In this document: one piece after another, positions 24,303-24,797 of the stretch
Position numbering within the stretch: the first letter of the stretch is position 1
How the letters are laid out: the number at the start of each line of letters is the position of its first letter
Assembly: GCA_964570205.1 (NCBI GenBank)
Contig: CAZMXI010000063.1
Span: 1 to 24,797 of the forward strand
From: CAZMXI01 sp964570205
GTDB taxonomy: Bacteria; Planctomycetota; Phycisphaerae; Tepidisphaerales; Tepidisphaeraceae
Direction: 5' to 3'
Length of the DNA stretch: 24,797 nucleotides
Position numbers and translations under genes: made by a program
Notes under the pieces: model-generated
Seen by the model: the letters and a program-made list of their open reading frames with translations, nothing else
What the model was told of the DNA's origin: nothing
Databases searched by the model: none

Positions 24303-24797
24303 TCAGAACTTTCCGTCGCGCGACTCGAAATGCGTAGGTTTGTTGTACACCGGTTGTCCCCTTTTGATCCAGTCCGCAATCCACCGGATAACCTGTTGAA
24401 TGGGGACCTGCGGATACCCAAACAGCCGATGCCCCGATTGGCCGTTGCTCAGCAACGCATTCTCCGATTCTTTTCCCGTAAACTGGACATCCTTCTCCAG
24501 CAGCTTCCCAAATTGCTCGGCCAGTCGCCGGACACTCAGCATTTCCGGTCCCGCCACATTGACCACCAGCGGCGGGCTGCTGACGTGGTCGAAACATTGG
24601 ATCGCCATCGCGCTGGCGTCTCCCTGCCAGATCGCGTTCACGGCCCCCATCGTCAGATCGATCGCCTCTCCCGCCCACACCCTCCGCGCCAGGTCCAACA
24701 GCACGCCGTACCGCATCTCGACCGCATAGTTCAACCGTATGATCGCCATCGATGTGGCCATGCTTCGACCAAAGTGCTCCAGAATCCGCTCGCGGCC
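24303..24797 (-). CDS. NAD-dependent epimerase/dehydratase, C-terminal part (5' end outside window)
   Basis: The last 164 residues of an extended SDR protein. The frame is open through the window edge (GRERILEHFGRSMATSMAI), so the ATG at 24761 is internal. The segment RLNYAVEMRYGVLLDLA, the region VNAIWQGDASAMAIQCF and the closing RWIADWIKRG match sugar-nucleotide-type epimerases. The nucleotide-binding N-terminus and the Tyr-x3-Lys pair lie upstream of the window. It precedes the DapA-like gene by 56 bases on the same strand, and the two probably form a small catabolic or sugar-modifying operon. The exact activity cannot be told from this half. Confidence 0.88.
   Translation of the reverse strand, partial: GRERILEHFGRSMATSMAIIRLNYAVEMRYGVLLDLARRVWAGEAIDLTMGAVNAIWQGDASAMAIQCFDHVSSPPLVVNVAGPEMLSVRRLAEQFGKLLEKDVQFTGKESENALLSNGQSGHRLFGYPQVPIQQVIRWIADWIKRGQPVYNKPTHFESRDGKF

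Overview
The window is a gene-dense, GC-rich stretch of bacterial chromosome. Several traits point to a Planctomycetota-like organism: two adjacent, divergent ClpP paralogues, a PLP-type variant of a PEP-CTERM anchor, exported proteins with 'ATTQP' tails, and a DapA-like gene paired with an NAD-epimerase gene. This placement is an inference from gene content. No rRNA, tRNA, CRISPR array, insertion sequence, phage gene or attachment site was found.

Layout. (1) 1-3397, plus strand: the 3' part of gltB and gltD, the two subunits of NADPH glutamate synthase; a run of ten N interrupts gltD at 2051-2060. (2) 8147 down to 3494, minus strand: clpP2, a VOC/glyoxalase-fold gene, clpP1, a coiled-coil lipoprotein, a four-cluster NapG/MauM-like ferredoxin, a TerY-like VWA protein and an unrecognised 158-residue protein. 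A good sigma70-like promoter precedes clpP2 and a weaker one precedes the VWA gene. (3) 8423-9808, plus: rpmA (bL27) and obg, without the usual rplU; a terminator-like hairpin lies in the rpmA leader. (4) 14448 down to 9834, minus: a small secreted protein behind a near-consensus promoter, then a 1402-residue AsmA-like envelope protein with a duplicated 13-residue motif and a long Ala-rich basic tail. (5) 14640-21084, plus: a GDP-L-fucose cluster with gmd, fcl, a WbuB-like GT4 glycosyltransferase and a 1035-residue fucokinase/GDP-fucose pyrophosphorylase fusion. (6) 21140-22184, plus: a 55-residue putative lipoprotein and a PEP-CTERM-like protein followed by a clear hairpin terminator. (7) 22255-23169, plus: a TIGR01777-type epimerase. 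(8) 24797 down to 23173, minus: the C-terminal part of an NAD-epimerase and a DapA/NAL-family protein.

How the genes fit together. GltBD assimilates ammonia. The two ClpP subunits probably form a mixed protease, because ClpP1 has Asn where the catalytic Asp should be while ClpP2 has a full triad. RpmA and Obg serve the ribosome. The fucose cluster can make GDP-fucose both from GDP-mannose and from free fucose, and its glycosyltransferase probably uses it for a surface glycan. The AsmA-like protein, the lipoproteins and the PEP-CTERM-like protein are envelope components.

Most of the window is ordinary housekeeping and surface-polysaccharide DNA. I did not find a clear new defence or mobile system. 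The points most worth a second look are the ClpP1 Asn substitution, the double-route fucose cluster, the AsmA tail with its repeated motif, the Cys-to-Ser change in the ferredoxin, and the VWA gene with its unknown partner.
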